Source of the DNA: Nostoc sp. PCC 7524
GTDB lineage: Bacteria > Cyanobacteriota > Cyanobacteriia > Cyanobacteriales > Nostocaceae
Reading direction: 5' to 3'
Assembly: GCF_000316645.1 (NCBI RefSeq)
Contig: NC_019684.1
Span: forward strand, 3,191,501-3,255,500
DNA length: 64,000 nucleotides
Positions within the stretch are counted from its first letter, which is position 1. Each line of letters starts with the position of its first letter. The notes beneath the pieces are model-generated. The model was not told the DNA's origin, searched no databases, and worked only from the letters and a program-made list of their open reading frames with translations. The position numbers and the translations under genes are program-made. Of this stretch, positions 37,686 to 46,113 are shown piece after piece.

Positions 37686-37776
37686 GGTGCGTCAGTCAGA
37701 GAAACCCTTGATATACCGATAAATTATTCGTACTGACGCACCATACATATTGGATATTTTTGATTTGGAAGTCCCT
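37686..37776 (-). repeat. GGTGCGTCAG repeat, copy 2
   Basis: Inverted 10-mers GGTGCGTCAG (37686-37695) and CTGACGCACC (37733-37742), then the flank to GGAAGTCCCT (ends 37776), which is the reverse complement of the flank of the copy at 30294. The centre between the 10-mers reads CAGAGAAACCCTTGA on the plus strand, the same direction as in the other copy, although the flank is reversed. Confidence 0.7.
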
Positions 37777-37784
37777 GAGCGTAA

Positions 37785-37829
37785 AAATACGGCGATATTT
37801 GTAAACAAGCTACAAATATCGCCGTATTT
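37785..37829. terminator. Perfect 19-base hairpin, possible bidirectional terminator
   Basis: The arm at 37785-37803 (AAATACGGCGATATTTGTA) pairs without mismatch with 37811-37829, loop 7 bases. The A/T-rich outer ends on both sides would give a U-rich tail in either direction, though no long T-run follows. It lies 110 bases after the porin stop. Confidence 0.55.
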
Positions 37830-38129
37830 ATATCTAAATGCTCTAGAAATTATGACTGTATTCTGCTAAAAACAGCCTCAATATTAGGCTCGTTAAACTG
37901 ATTATTTCAGGCATAAATTCTATTAATGTAGCCATGCCAACAATTTTTATAACCTCATTAGCTTAGAATGATAAATTGTGTCCAATTAGGGAAGATTGCC
38001 GACTAAATTTTTAGATAGATTTTTTAGTCAAGTTTTACTTATTTGGTCTAATATAGAATAACAGCAGTTCCAAAAATAGTGATCATAGTCATTGGCTAAG
38101 AAATGCTAGCTACCTGGTTAATGCTGCTG

Positions 38130-38330
38130 AACTATCCAGCAGTTGAGGGTTAGCAGCATAGACAAAGCTTTGGTGAAAAGCTAGTCAAAAACATGACCAG
38201 TGTAATTCATCACTGTGACTTAGCCGCCTACCTCAACAGAGTTGGGGGACGTTTACCGATAAAAAAGAATGGGCTACGCCTAGACTTTGCGAACAGCAGC
38301 CAGAAGTCATATTGAAATCTGTGCTACTGA
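38130..38330 (+). ncRNA. Structured leader RNA with cobalamin-riboswitch-like pieces
   Basis: Several nested hairpins in a gene-free stretch: AGCTTT-GGTGA-AAAGCT (38167-38183), CAGTG-TAATTCAT-CACTG (about 38198-38215) enclosed by GCTAGTCA/TGACTTAGC, and CCTCAAC-AGA-GTTGGGG (about 38230-38250). Three strings resemble conserved parts of cobalamin riboswitches in the right order: GGTGAAAA in a loop (38172), CACTGTGA (38211) and AGCCAGAAGTCA (38298-38309), the last like the B12 box. The intervening sequence does not match well, so it may be a divergent, degraded or unrelated RNA. It would precede the small peptide gene at 38685 and the MscS genes. Confidence 0.35.
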
Positions 38331-38432
38331 TAATTCGTTATAGGTATATGTTGGCATCAAATCTAATATTTGATGATCTAGCTAACGAGAATTGCTTCCC
38401 AAAAAGGGTTGTATTTGTTCTCTTTTGATGAA

Positions 38433-38457
38433 AACTTTTGACTTTTGTTCAAAAGTT
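38433..38457 (+). terminator. Hairpin followed by T-rich tract
   Basis: Perfect 9-base stem AACTTTTGA/TCAAAAGTT with loop CTTTTGT, followed by GCATTTATTTTT. It lies 120 bases after the structured RNA and could be its terminator or the expression platform of a riboswitch. Confidence 0.5.
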
Positions 38458-38684
38458 GCATTTATTTTTCAGGTCAATCGATGTTCTAGATTGTCTGAGG
38501 TGAGTTACATCTAGACTAACCTCTAACTAGAAGCTTCATCAGTATAGTGACCTAATTATCATTCATTCATCCAAATTTTGGGTGAAAAGTTGTTTTTGCT
38601 GCATTTCAGTTAGGGAATGTACTGTTTCAACTTGTCATAATTTTACTTGTTAACTTCTCACACACTCTAATTTCCCTAAAGGTC

Positions 38685-38786
38685 ATGAATGATTTTGAAT
38701 TTATATCTACTATCTGTATCGTAGCCGTAGTCTACCTTTCCAGCGTTTACTTGTGGCTCTCACTTTCTCAGCACTTAAATGAGTGA
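38685..38786 (+). CDS. 33-residue single-span membrane peptide
   Basis: A short frame, MNDFEF then a hydrophobic run of about 22 residues (ISTICIVAVVYLSSVYLWLS) and a polar end SQHLNE. ATG is preceded by CTAAAGG at 4 bases, a workable ribosome binding site. It has the size and shape of small photosynthetic or regulatory membrane subunits, but I do not match it to PetG, PetL, PetM, PetN, PsaM or known Psb peptides. A hairpin TCTCTAA-TTA-TTAGAGA (38825-38841) followed by TCCTTCTTC lies just downstream and could end its transcript before the MscS genes. Confidence 0.4.
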   Translation: MNDFEFISTICIVAVVYLSSVYLWLSLSQHLNE

Positions 38787-38910
38787 ACCGACTGTTGTAC
38801 AATGCACTATAAATCATGATTAGGTCTCTAATTATTAGAGATCCTTCTTCATGTCATGGCAAATAATGTAGAGATTTGCCAAACAGTTGCTTGTGCCATA
38901 ATTGAGATAA

Positions 38911-40008
38911 ATGTTGACTTTTTTACCAGAAATTCTGACAAGTGGAGAGCTACAAATTGGTTTACTTGGTCTAGTGGGAGGATTTTGTATATTTTTAGGA
39001 GGACGTTTATTTATTGACCAAATCAAGATATTTTGGCAGAATCTATTTAAACTACAACTGAGTGACCCTTATCAAAAGTTAATCAAGCCAAATGAGGGCT
39101 TAATCACTGTCGTTAGTATAATTGGTATTATTGAGACGATTACAGTTATTTTTCCCAAAAATCAGTGGACTAATTCCTTTGAAATTATCACTAGCTTAAT
39201 ATTAGCGATCGCAGCCAGTTGGTTAGCATCACAATTATTTAAAAACTTCTTTGATTTCTATCTATTAAACGCTGCCTTCAAGAGTGGGCAAAAAATCAGT
39301 AGCGAGTTACTAATTCTCTTCAAGTGGTTAGCTAATCTGATTATTGTCTTCTTAGCCATTCTCATTTACGCCCAAACACATCAAATTAATGTTTTCGGCT
39401 TACTAGCGAGTTTAGGAATTGGTGGTTTAGCAGTAGCCTTTGCCGCCCAAAAAACATTAGAACAAGTTTTAGGGGGAATTGTTCTCTATCTGGATAGACC
39501 TTTTGTAATTGATGATTATATTGGTTTACCCGATGGTACTTTTGGCAGAGTTGAGTCTATAGGCTTGAGGTCTACCCGCATTAGAACTTCTGGGAAAGGC
39601 ACATTAGTTATAGTTCCCAACAGTTCCTTGACACAAGTGAATATTGAAAACTTCACTGGTGCTAAGAAACTCATGTCTATTCTTTATTTAAAATTCTTTC
39701 GCGTGATTAGTAGTGAAGAAAGAGCCTTAATTCGTCAGGTAATTATCAATAGTAGCAATGATATTTTCGGTATCGACTCCCGCAATACAGAAGTTACTTT
39801 TAAAAATATTAATTCCTTAGCAGATGTAGAGATTACCCAAGCACAAGTTGCTTTCTTTATTTTAGGGACTGGAGATGTATCAATGGAATTGCGTCGTCAA
39901 CTGCTAGACTTGGCTACTCAAAGCATCACTCAATATTTAAAAGAATATGGTATTGCCTTTGAGATAGAAGAACCAACAATTTATGTTGACTCACCGATTA
40001 CAATTTAG
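38911..40008 (+). CDS. MscS-type mechanosensitive channel 1
   Basis: A 365-residue MscS-family membrane protein. Four to five membrane helices span about 10-180; the pore-lining TM3 and the start of the beta domain carry LLASLGIGGLAVAFAAQKTLEQVLGGIVLYLDRPF (about 160-200), then the beta domain with a VESIGLRSTRIRTSGKGTLVIVPN block. C-terminal alpha/beta vestibule to the end. It and the next gene are tandem paralogues, spaced by 2 bases, and likely form channels for osmotic downshock. Confidence 0.9.
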   Translation: MLTFLPEILTSGELQIGLLGLVGGFCIFLGGRLFIDQIKIFWQNLFKLQLSDPYQKLIKPNEGLITVVSIIGIIETITVIFPKNQWTNSFEIITSLILAIAASWLASQLFKNFFDFYLLNAAFKSGQKISSELLILFKWLANLIIVFLAILIYAQTHQINVFGLLASLGIGGLAVAFAAQKTLEQVLGGIVLYLDRPFVIDDYIGLPDGTFGRVESIGLRSTRIRTSGKGTLVIVPNSSLTQVNIENFTGAKKLMSILYLKFFRVISSEERALIRQVIINSSNDIFGIDSRNTEVTFKNINSLADVEITQAQVAFFILGTGDVSMELRRQLLDLATQSITQYLKEYGIAFEIEEPTIYVDSPITI

Positions 40009-40010
40009 CA

Positions 40011-41144
40011 ATGATGACAGAACTTTCCAACTTTATTCTCAAATTTCTCCAACGTGATACAACAATCTATGCTCTGACTAAATTTGGCATATTTCTTTTC
40101 TTTATCCTCATATCATGGTTAGTAGGACGCTACACTCCCAGCTTTGTGCGAATTGCTATTCAGCGTTTTGCACCCCAGCAAGTTGCTAGTATTTATAACA
40201 ACTTAATTGAACCCATTAGAAACTTATTTAAAATCACAGGGACATTAATTCTCGTTTCCCTATCCTTATCATGGATTGAAGAATATACATCAGTCTACAG
40301 ATTTTTATCACCAATTGTAGATTTAGCTGTGATTATTAGTCTGGCGTGGCTAGCATCAAGCTTATTCCGTCAATTTATTCGTGTGTATGGTATTGAATTA
40401 GTACGAAAGTTTGGCAGAGAAGTAGACGAATTACTTTTGGTATTTGAGACTCTGGCCAACGTCATCATTGGATTTATTGCTGTTTTGGCATTTGCTCAAA
40501 GCCAACAGTTTAATTTAATCGGGTTATTAACTGGTTTGGGAATTGGGGGTTTAGCCGTGGCTTTTGCGGCTCAAAAAACCCTGGAACAATTGCTAGGAAC
40601 AATAGTGTTGTATTTAGATAGACCTTTTGTTCCTGGTGAGTATATTCGGTTGCAAAAATCTGGACAAATTCCCGAAGGTTTATTTGGCAGGGTGGAATCA
40701 ATTGGGATTCGTTCCACTAAAATTCGGACAGCTGCTAAAAGTACCTTGTTTATTATTCCGAATTCTATCTTGGCAAATTTAGAGATAGAAAATATTACGC
40801 GCGGTAAAAAAGTCATGGTTTTACTTTACCTTGACTTTTTACATTTCCTAGCAGATAAAGAACAAGCCTTAGTGCAGCAAGTAATTGTTGAGAGTACCAA
40901 CTCTTTGTTTGGAATTGACCCAGGTAGCACCAGTATTACTTTTTTAAATCACCATTCATCCAAGGAAACCACCCGTACCAGAGTGACATTTTTTATTTTG
41001 GGTTCCAGCGATAACTCATTGCAATTGCGTAAGCGTCTTTTAGAGTTGGCAAATGAAAAAATCTCTAAAAAATTAATCAATCATGGCATTGAGTTCACCA
41101 TGCAAGAACCAACTATTTATGTGGAATCACCTGTGACTATTTGA
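40011..41144 (+). CDS. MscS-type mechanosensitive channel 2
   Basis: 377 residues, clearly homologous to the preceding channel: LTGLGIGGLAVAFAAQKTLEQLLGTIVLYLDRPF and VESIGIRSTKIRTAAKSTLFIIPN. The ends are also alike (EEPTIYVDSPITI against QEPTIYVESPVTI). Differences in the pore helix and vestibule suggest distinct gating or a mixed heptamer. Operon with the upstream copy; start ATG follows the previous stop by 2 bases. Confidence 0.9.
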   Translation: MMTELSNFILKFLQRDTTIYALTKFGIFLFFILISWLVGRYTPSFVRIAIQRFAPQQVASIYNNLIEPIRNLFKITGTLILVSLSLSWIEEYTSVYRFLSPIVDLAVIISLAWLASSLFRQFIRVYGIELVRKFGREVDELLLVFETLANVIIGFIAVLAFAQSQQFNLIGLLTGLGIGGLAVAFAAQKTLEQLLGTIVLYLDRPFVPGEYIRLQKSGQIPEGLFGRVESIGIRSTKIRTAAKSTLFIIPNSILANLEIENITRGKKVMVLLYLDFLHFLADKEQALVQQVIVESTNSLFGIDPGSTSITFLNHHSSKETTRTRVTFFILGSSDNSLQLRKRLLELANEKISKKLINHGIEFTMQEPTIYVESPVTI

Positions 41145-41194
41145 GCATAGGGCATTGGCTTAAAATCTCCTCTGCCCCTCTGCTTTTCCTAAAC

Positions 41195-42475
41195 TTACTG
41201 CAAACGTACAGCCACACTACCAGCATGGGCGGGTAAACCTTCGGCTTCTGCTAAAGTGACCGCTGCTTGACCGATTTCCTGCAATGCAGCTTGATTGCAT
41301 TCTAAATAGGTAATGCGCTTGATAAAGTCGTAAACACTTAAACCAGAAGAAAAACGGGCAGAACGGGCAGTAGGTAGCACATGATTGGGGCCGCCTAAAT
41401 AATCGCCAATGGCTTCTGGGGTGTAGCGTCCTAAAAACATACTGCCGGCGCATTTAATTTGGCTAGCTAGTAATTGGGGATTGTCTACGCACAATTCTAC
41501 GTGTTCGGGAGCTAGTTGATTGAGTAGGGGGATGCTGTCTGCTAAATCATTGACGATAATGACTGCTCCATGCTTTTCCCAACTGGTGCTGGCGGCTGCT
41601 TGGGTGGATAGTTGAGGAATAACTTGGTCAACTGCGGCGATGACTTGTTGGGCAAAGGTTTCAGAGTCGGTAATTAAAATAGACTGGGCGCTGGGGTCGT
41701 GTTCTGCTTGGGAGAGTAAATCCCAGGCTATCCATTCGGGGTTGTTTTTATCGTCAGCTACTACCAAAATTTCTGAAGGGCCGGCGATACTGTCTATACC
41801 CACAGTCCCGAATACCTGACGCTTGGCTTCTGCAACGTAGGCATTACCGGGACCGACAATCTTATCTACAGGGGTAATAGTTTCTGTACCATAGGCGAGG
41901 GCTGCTATTGCTTGCGCTCCACCAATACAATATATTTCTGTCACACCCGCAACTTGGGCAGCTGCCAAGACAACGGGATTAATTTCACCGCGAGGCATAG
42001 GTACTGCCATCACAATCCGTTCCACACCGGCGATTTTGGCGGGTAGGGCATTCATCAATACAGAACTAGGATAACTGGCGCGTCCTCCGGGGACGTAAAT
42101 CCCGACTTGGGTAAGGGACACCCAATTTAAACCGAGTTTTACGCCTACGGTGTCGGTGTAGCCGATGTCTTGGGGTAATTGCTTGTGGTGGAAAGAACTG
42201 ATACGTTCAGCAGCGAGTTCAAGGGCTGCTTTGACTCCAGCCGGACATTTAGCGGCTTGTTCAGCAATGAAGATGGCACTTAAACGTAAAGATTCCGGGT
42301 TGAAATGGTCAAACCGACTGGTGTATTCCTTAACTGCCGCATCCCCCCGCCCTTTGACATCGGCGAGGATATCTCTGACTGTACCACTAACATCAACCGT
42401 TGCTTCCCGGCGATCGCTCACCAGTGTTTTGAACTTGACGGCAAAATCGTTGTCGGTTGTTTTGAGGAGTTGCAT
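41195..42475 (-). CDS. hisD: Histidinol dehydrogenase
   Basis: Zinc enzyme that oxidises L-histidinol to histidine by two NAD-dependent steps, last step of histidine biosynthesis. 426 residues, normal length. Recognisable blocks: VPGGRASYPSSVLMNALPAKIAGV, IAGPSEILVVAD, LSQAEHDPSAQSILIT and the catalytic Glu-His in QLAPEHVEL, then AGSMFLGRYTPEAIGDYLGGPNHVLPT. No other his gene is nearby. Convergent with the MscS pair. Confidence 0.96.
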   Translation of the reverse strand: MQLLKTTDNDFAVKFKTLVSDRREATVDVSGTVRDILADVKGRGDAAVKEYTSRFDHFNPESLRLSAIFIAEQAAKCPAGVKAALELAAERISSFHHKQLPQDIGYTDTVGVKLGLNWVSLTQVGIYVPGGRASYPSSVLMNALPAKIAGVERIVMAVPMPRGEINPVVLAAAQVAGVTEIYCIGGAQAIAALAYGTETITPVDKIVGPGNAYVAEAKRQVFGTVGIDSIAGPSEILVVADDKNNPEWIAWDLLSQAEHDPSAQSILITDSETFAQQVIAAVDQVIPQLSTQAAASTSWEKHGAVIIVNDLADSIPLLNQLAPEHVELCVDNPQLLASQIKCAGSMFLGRYTPEAIGDYLGGPNHVLPTARSARFSSGLSVYDFIKRITYLECNQAALQEIGQAAVTLAEAEGLPAHAGSVAVRLQ

Positions 42476-42577
42476 GGACAGTATCTCTGAAGGAATCCAG
42501 GTTTGCAGTAAGGATAATATTTAGTGTAGAACGCTAGTACAGTTTAGTGAAAGTCAAATTCCATCTTGTTGTCATAG

Positions 42578-43006
42578 TTATTGTGGGGCTTTCTTCTTTG
42601 GACTGACTGCAAAATATAGCTGTGAGCGATAAAAACAAACGTCAAACTCCATGAAAAAATTTACTTGCCCTAAAATCATGGGAACTTGCACAGCTTTTGT
42701 CCAAGCAAATACGAGTTGCACAGGTTCAAATTTACCAACTGTTGCTTGAATCACAACAACACGAGCCTCATACTGAGCAAGATTTCCCGTTAAGTTTAAA
42801 GTTGCTGTCTGACGTTCCCAAACATATCCGAGATCAAGACCTATTGGATAGGGTAATACGTTTACTGTTGCACCTGTATCTAACAGGGCGGATGTTGTTA
42901 TGGCGCATTGCTGGCTTGCAAGTACAAGTGGCATATATGGGCGAAACCCAACTTCCCCTAATGTTGTATCAGCGTTGACAAAAGGGAACTGCTCAACATT
43001 AGACAT
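42578..43006 (-). CDS. Retropepsin-like aspartic protease
   Basis: A 142-residue clan AA protease-like protein. The catalytic triad DTG is at 43-45 in ALLDTGATVNVLPY; the flap and the hydrophobic-hydrophobic-Gly (MILGQ) follow as in pepsin-type folds. One catalytic Asp per chain implies a homodimer, as in retroviral proteases. Its start overlaps the end of the 71-residue gene upstream by 8 bases, so the pair is translationally coupled. Cytosolic; substrate unknown. Confidence 0.7.
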   Translation of the reverse strand: MSNVEQFPFVNADTTLGEVGFRPYMPLVLASQQCAITTSALLDTGATVNVLPYPIGLDLGYVWERQTATLNLTGNLAQYEARVVVIQATVGKFEPVQLVFAWTKAVQVPMILGQVNFFMEFDVCFYRSQLYFAVSPKKKAPQ

Positions 43007-43214
43007 TGTTTTGATTTTTTGTGGCTTGTAAAACTTCTAGCATTGTGTTCGCTGCTTCAAAAGCATCATAAGGAGACCAGACGGGATAAGATTGTTCTGG
43101 TTTAATTAAGTCAGTTTCTTGTTGGGCTAATTCAGAAATCAACACTTGCACAACATACAGTTTTTCAGCACGGCTAAGTCCTTGCAGCGTGTTAAGTAAT
43201 TCTGATGAAACCAT
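42999..43214 (-). CDS. Small partner protein of retropepsin-like gene
   Basis: 71 residues with no membrane segment: MVSSELLNTLQGLSRAEKLYVVQVLISELAQQE, a helical stretch, then SYPVWSPYDAFEAANTMLEVL. I do not recognise a named domain. The pairing with a retropepsin-like gene, overlapping by 8 bases, recurs in cyanobacteria, and the small size and order recall antitoxin-toxin layouts, but that is inference. Good start ATG on the minus strand. Confidence 0.6.
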   Translation of the reverse strand: MVSSELLNTLQGLSRAEKLYVVQVLISELAQQETDLIKPEQSYPVWSPYDAFEAANTMLEVLQATKNQNNV

Positions 43215-43392
43215 GCTTGATACTCCAACTGATTTAATAGCCTGACTCCATCATAGGACGCTTACTGGTCAGCGATCGCTCACCCATCTTTTGAACTTCA
43301 CACCTAAATCATCAACTTGCATCCTGGCGGGTGGTTGTGAATAATACATAGGGAAAGCTCTAGGCTTAAATCCCTATAAATTATAGATAACT

Positions 43393-44565
43393 ATGACCAC
43401 CATCATCTTTGTACATGGCACAGGGGTAAGGGGACGGGAATATGAGGAAACTTTTCGGGTAATTCAGCAGAAAATTCATGCCCAAAACCCAGATGTTATG
43501 GTTGCGCCTTGTCTGTGGGGTGATTTATTTGGCACAAAGTTAAACGCTCAAGGTGCATCAGTACCTTTCTATGATGCAACGCTGGGTTTAGAAGAGACAC
43601 AAACAGAAGACGCAGATATTGTCCTGTGGGGGGAATTATACCGTGATCCTTTATATGAATTGCGATCGCTGTCTTTAAAATCGATTGAACAACGCAGCCT
43701 CAATCCTTTTGGAGAGCAACCCGCAGATAGGTTACAGTCACGACTGCAAGATTTCACCCCTACCGCCGAACTCGAAGCGGAATTGTCCCAAGCGGGAATT
43801 GCTGATGTGTTTGGGGAAGCGCGAGCAGCAGTGATTCACTCTCAGGCTTATGAGGAAGTTTTACCCACACTCAGCGAATCTGATTTCAATGAGTATGTGG
43901 CAGTTGTAGCTAGGGCAATTGTCGCTCAAGCAATGTTGATTTGTGAACAACAGCAAAGATTTGTGCCTATACTCACCGATGCACAATTGCGTGACAAGGT
44001 TGTGGAATTGCTAGTTTTAGATTTAGCAGAAGCGGAGTTAGGTTTGCGTAGGTGGTTATTACAACCATTGCTGCACCTGGGAACCAATTATGTTAAGCGC
44101 AGACGGGGTGCTGTTACAGATAAGGTTTCACCAATGCCCTCTGATATTTTGTTGTATCAGACACGGGGCGAGAAAATTCGGGCTTTTATCCAAGAACAAA
44201 TTGCCCAAGCTGAACCGCCAGTAGTGTTACTTGCCCATAGTTTAGGGGGTATTGCTTGTGTAGATTTGCTGGTGCAGCAACCACTGTCTCAGGTGGAATT
44301 ATTAGTTACTGTGGGTTCTCAAGCTCCGTTTTTATATGAGATTAACGCCTTGTACAGTTTAGAGTATGGTCAACCACTGCCGGAATATTTCCCGGAATGG
44401 TTAAATATTTATGATTTGCGGGATTTCCTCAGCTACGTGGGTAGTAGAATTTTTCCTAATGTTCAGGATGTAGAGGTAAATAGTCAACAGCCATTCCCCC
44501 GTTCTCACAGTGCTTATTGGACGAATGCTACAACTTGGGAGGCGATTTTTGCGAGGTTGCGATGA
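43393..44565 (+). CDS. Alpha/beta hydrolase-like protein
   Basis: 390 residues. The N-terminus IIFVHGTGVRG gives the oxyanion-hole HG, and LLAHSLGGIACVDLL holds the nucleophile elbow with Ser283. A likely acid and histidine follow in the C-terminal part (FPEWLNIYDLRDFLSYVG, RSHSAYWTN). Lipase or peptidase-like serine hydrolase fold with a long helical insertion (about 75-235). No signal peptide. It lies 100 bases upstream of the caspase-like/NB-ARC gene on the same strand, so it could be part of the same system. Confidence 0.75.
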   Translation: MTTIIFVHGTGVRGREYEETFRVIQQKIHAQNPDVMVAPCLWGDLFGTKLNAQGASVPFYDATLGLEETQTEDADIVLWGELYRDPLYELRSLSLKSIEQRSLNPFGEQPADRLQSRLQDFTPTAELEAELSQAGIADVFGEARAAVIHSQAYEEVLPTLSESDFNEYVAVVARAIVAQAMLICEQQQRFVPILTDAQLRDKVVELLVLDLAEAELGLRRWLLQPLLHLGTNYVKRRRGAVTDKVSPMPSDILLYQTRGEKIRAFIQEQIAQAEPPVVLLAHSLGGIACVDLLVQQPLSQVELLVTVGSQAPFLYEINALYSLEYGQPLPEYFPEWLNIYDLRDFLSYVGSRIFPNVQDVEVNSQQPFPRSHSAYWTNATTWEAIFARLR

Positions 44566-44664
44566 TGTAATTGAAACGCTAAGGGGCGCGGAGGTAAACG
44601 CAGAGGTACGCAAAGAATTAGCTATGAATGAAATGCTGTACTTAATATTAAGGTTTTGGTCATT

Positions 44665-46113
44665 ATGCAGTTGATGGCTAAACCGGAACGTACTTATGGG
44701 TTGGTGGTGGGGATTGAAAAATATCACGAATCTCAATGGAATGTACTTGGAGGGGGACAAGTCCATGATGCGCTGAGGTTTGCGCGGTGGTTGTGTGGGT
44801 GTGGTGTGCCACAGGAGAATATTCGGCTGTGTTTGTCGTCATTGGTAGAAAATGATCACTTGCTTGGGGAATGTGAGTTAAGGGTAGAGTTAGCGACAGA
44901 ACAAAATCTCTATGATATTGTGACTAACTTTCTCTCTCAACAGTCGGGTGATTTACTCTACATTTTTTGGGCTGGGCATGGTTTGATTTCTGCGGAACGA
45001 GAACGCAGGTTGATTTGTGCTGATGCGACTCAACAGAGTTGGCTAAATTTAGATTTAAATTCTTTACTGCTGTTATTGGGTTCTGATAGGTTTGGCATTC
45101 GTCATCACGTCTGTATTATTGATGCCTGTGCTAATTATTTCTTGGAAACCCACGGAAGACCAACTAATTTAGGGGGAAGAATCTTTCCGAGTGGGAAGCC
45201 AAGAACGGATAGTCAGCAGTTTGTGTTACTGGCGGCGCGGGAGGGAGAAACAGCTAAGGTAAACACGGCAGAGAAAACGGGGTATTTTTCCCAAGCAGTG
45301 AGGGAGGCGTTAGCACAAGCGAATGGCAGCTTTCCGCCGAATATGTTGGCAGTTGCGGAACAAGTTAAGCAGCAATTTCAAACTTTAGATAAAAAACAAC
45401 TCCCTACTTATTTTTATTACCGTAATGGGGATGGAGATCAAGAGAAATATCATTACAATCCTTTTGATATCCCCCACAATATTCAACAGAGTAACGCCAT
45501 TAAATTTGTTGGTAGAGATAACCAATTAGAAAAACTGCACCAGCTATTACAGCTAAATGATGTCGTTGTAATTTCTGATGAAACTGGACAAGGTGGCGTA
45601 GGTAAAACAGAGTTAGCCATTCAATACTCATGGCAACATTTAGAAGATTATCCTGGCGGGTGTTGCTGGTTGAATCCCCAAGGTACTGAATTAGGAACAC
45701 AGTTAGTAGAGTTTGGTATGGTGAATTTTCCTAACTTTAATCCTCCCCAGGAATTAAGTCTGAATGGTAAGGTGGCTTATTGCTGGCGGAATTGGCAAGC
45801 AGGCAAAGTTTTATTAGTGTTTGATGATGTTAAAGATTGGCAGCACATTAAAGACTATCTACCAGCTAAAGGTTCTCGGTTTAAGGTGTTAATCACGACT
45901 CGTATAAATACAGGCTTGACTTATCCCTCTCTGCCGTTAGGTGAATTGTCACCAGATGCAGCCTTAGAATTACTAACACAGCTATTGGGATGCGACAGAG
46001 TTGAAAAGGAATTAGAATTTGCCCAAAAACTTTGTCAGTTTGTGGGTAATATACCGATTGGGTTGTACCAAGTGGCAGCATACAGCCGAGAACCAAGGAG
46101 AGTGTTATGTTAA
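44665..46113 (+). CDS. Caspase-like peptidase / NB-ARC ATPase (STAND), N-terminal part
   Basis: Counting from the ATG at 44665 there are 482 residues. The first 250 are a caspase-like (C14) domain: YGLVVGIEKYHES, catalytic His105 in FWAGHG and Cys155 in IIDACAN. From about 275 an NB-ARC NTPase begins (FVGRDNQLEKLHQLL), with P-loop GQGGVGKT (about 308-315), Walker B LLVFDDV, and ITTR. The frame ends just after the ARC1-like helices (GNIPIGLYQVAAY), where intact proteins continue into a winged helix. That winged helix and the TPRs are in the next, overlapping frame. Likely a threat- or stress-sensing switch with a protease effector. Confidence 0.8.
   Translation: MQLMAKPERTYGLVVGIEKYHESQWNVLGGGQVHDALRFARWLCGCGVPQENIRLCLSSLVENDHLLGECELRVELATEQNLYDIVTNFLSQQSGDLLYIFWAGHGLISAERERRLICADATQQSWLNLDLNSLLLLLGSDRFGIRHHVCIIDACANYFLETHGRPTNLGGRIFPSGKPRTDSQQFVLLAAREGETAKVNTAEKTGYFSQAVREALAQANGSFPPNMLAVAEQVKQQFQTLDKKQLPTYFYYRNGDGDQEKYHYNPFDIPHNIQQSNAIKFVGRDNQLEKLHQLLQLNDVVVISDETGQGGVGKTELAIQYSWQHLEDYPGGCCWLNPQGTELGTQLVEFGMVNFPNFNPPQELSLNGKVAYCWRNWQAGKVLLVFDDVKDWQHIKDYLPAKGSRFKVLITTRINTGLTYPSLPLGELSPDAALELLTQLLGCDRVEKELEFAQKLCQFVGNIPIGLYQVAAYSREPRRVLC

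Noticed and set aside
38193..38315. 40-codon frame starting MTSVIHHCDLAAY
   Set aside because: It lies across the strongest RNA hairpins of the region, which explain the sequence better; no ribosome binding site.
42165..42524. 119-codon frame opposite hisD
   Set aside because: It is the antisense of a conserved enzyme gene; no own signals.
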